A DNA stretch of 6,026 nt, taken from contig USTC01000084.1 in the NCBI GenBank assembly GCA_900557505.1, positions 1 through 6,026 on the forward strand, given 5' to 3'. The first letter of the stretch is position 1, and the number at the start of each line of letters is the position of its first letter. Made by a program: the position numbers and the translations under genes. This stretch comes from an uncultured Collinsella sp. (GTDB taxonomy: Bacteria; Actinomycetota; Coriobacteriia; Coriobacteriales; Coriobacteriaceae). Below are positions 5,662-6,026 of the stretch, in pieces. A model generated the notes under the pieces. It searched no databases. It was not told where the DNA came from and worked only from the letters and a program-made list of their open reading frames with translations.

Positions 5662-6026
5662 GTGGCACACAACAAACTGGAGGCAAACCCCCAAGACCAG
5701 CGCGGGCAAGGCGGGCACGGAGCCATCCCCCTCTCCGCTGGCATGCTGCTCGTAACGCTCGGCGTCGTCTATGGCGACATCGGCACGAGCCCCATGTACA
5801 CCATGAAATCAATCGTCGCCAACAACGGCGGCATCGGTACCGTCAGCGAGGACATGATCCTGGGCGCGCTTTCGCTCGTCATCTGGACCATGACGCTCGT
5901 GACCACGGTCAAGTACGTGGTAATCGCCATGAAGGCCGACAACCACAACGAAGGCGGCATCTTCGCCCTGTTTAGCCTGGTACGCAAGGTGGCACCGTGG
6001 CTGATTCTCCCCGCCATGATCGGCGG
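5662..6026 (+). CDS. kup: Kup-family potassium transporter (N-terminal part)
   Basis: The frame is open from this GTG to the right edge, giving 121 codons of a protein that is usually more than 600 residues. After a hydrophilic start (1-21), the first helix carries [18 protein letters not shown] (30-47), the hallmark of KUP potassium uptake permeases; D39 matches the acidic residue thought to couple proton and potassium movement. [18 protein letters not shown] (69-86) and [12 protein letters not shown] (92-103) are the next two family signatures. These proteins import potassium with protons across the cytoplasmic membrane. The GTG follows AAGGGAG by 5 nt; an in-frame ATG at 5644 has no ribosome binding site. 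The gene lies 158 bp after the EamA gene and is probably a separate transcription unit. Confidence 0.93.
   Translation, partial: MAHNKLEANPQDQRGQGGHGAIPLSAGMLLVTLGVVYGDIGTSPMYTMKSIVANNGGIGTVSEDMILGALSLVIWTMTLVTTVKYVVIAMKADNHNEGGIFALFSLVRKVAPWLILPAMIG

Overview
The window is GC-rich DNA with short intergenic gaps, frequent GTG starts and strong AGGAGG-type ribosome binding sites. The gene set (an amidohydrolase-2/ceramidase-like pair, an AlaA-type aminotransferase, a LysR/EamA divergon and Kup) best suits a gut actinobacterium of the class Coriobacteriia, such as Collinsella or a relative. That assignment is an inference from sequence character, not from a marker gene. It holds six protein genes, two of them cut by the window edges. 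I see no RNA genes, insertion sequences or CRISPR arrays.

Left part, minus strand (1-1706): a two-gene operon. The first gene encodes an amidohydrolase-2 (ACMSD-like) fold protein whose N-terminal HxH metal motif and C-terminal Asp are both replaced. After 26 bp comes a protein resembling the N-terminal domain of neutral ceramidases; it has no signal peptide, and one expected zinc-ligand His is apparently Gln. It runs off the left edge. A good sigma70-like promoter precedes the operon, and a palindrome with a LysR-box layout lies about 64 bp upstream of the predicted start point.

Middle, minus strand (1875-4473): a LysR-type regulator gene is followed, 162 bp on, by an unusual fusion of an XRE/Cro-type DNA-binding domain to a complete AlaA-like alanine aminotransferase, ending at a strong hairpin terminator. 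The fusion gene is preceded by three near-identical copies of AAATTGAACYTT spaced 31 and 42 bp apart, the middle one inside a 20-bp perfect palindrome. This looks like an autoregulatory operator. A second strong ribosome binding site and ATG lie exactly at the domain junction, so the gene may make both the fusion and a stand-alone 405-residue aminotransferase.

Right part, plus strand (4592-6026): an EamA/DMT-family exporter diverges from the LysR gene across a 118-bp region holding a perfect LysR box, suggesting regulator and transporter form a unit. A 158-bp gap with two inverted repeats then leads to the start of a Kup potassium transporter that runs off the right edge.

The most noteworthy items are the XRE-AlaA fusion with its operator array and internal start, and the operon of two hydrolase-fold proteins that both lack expected metal ligands.
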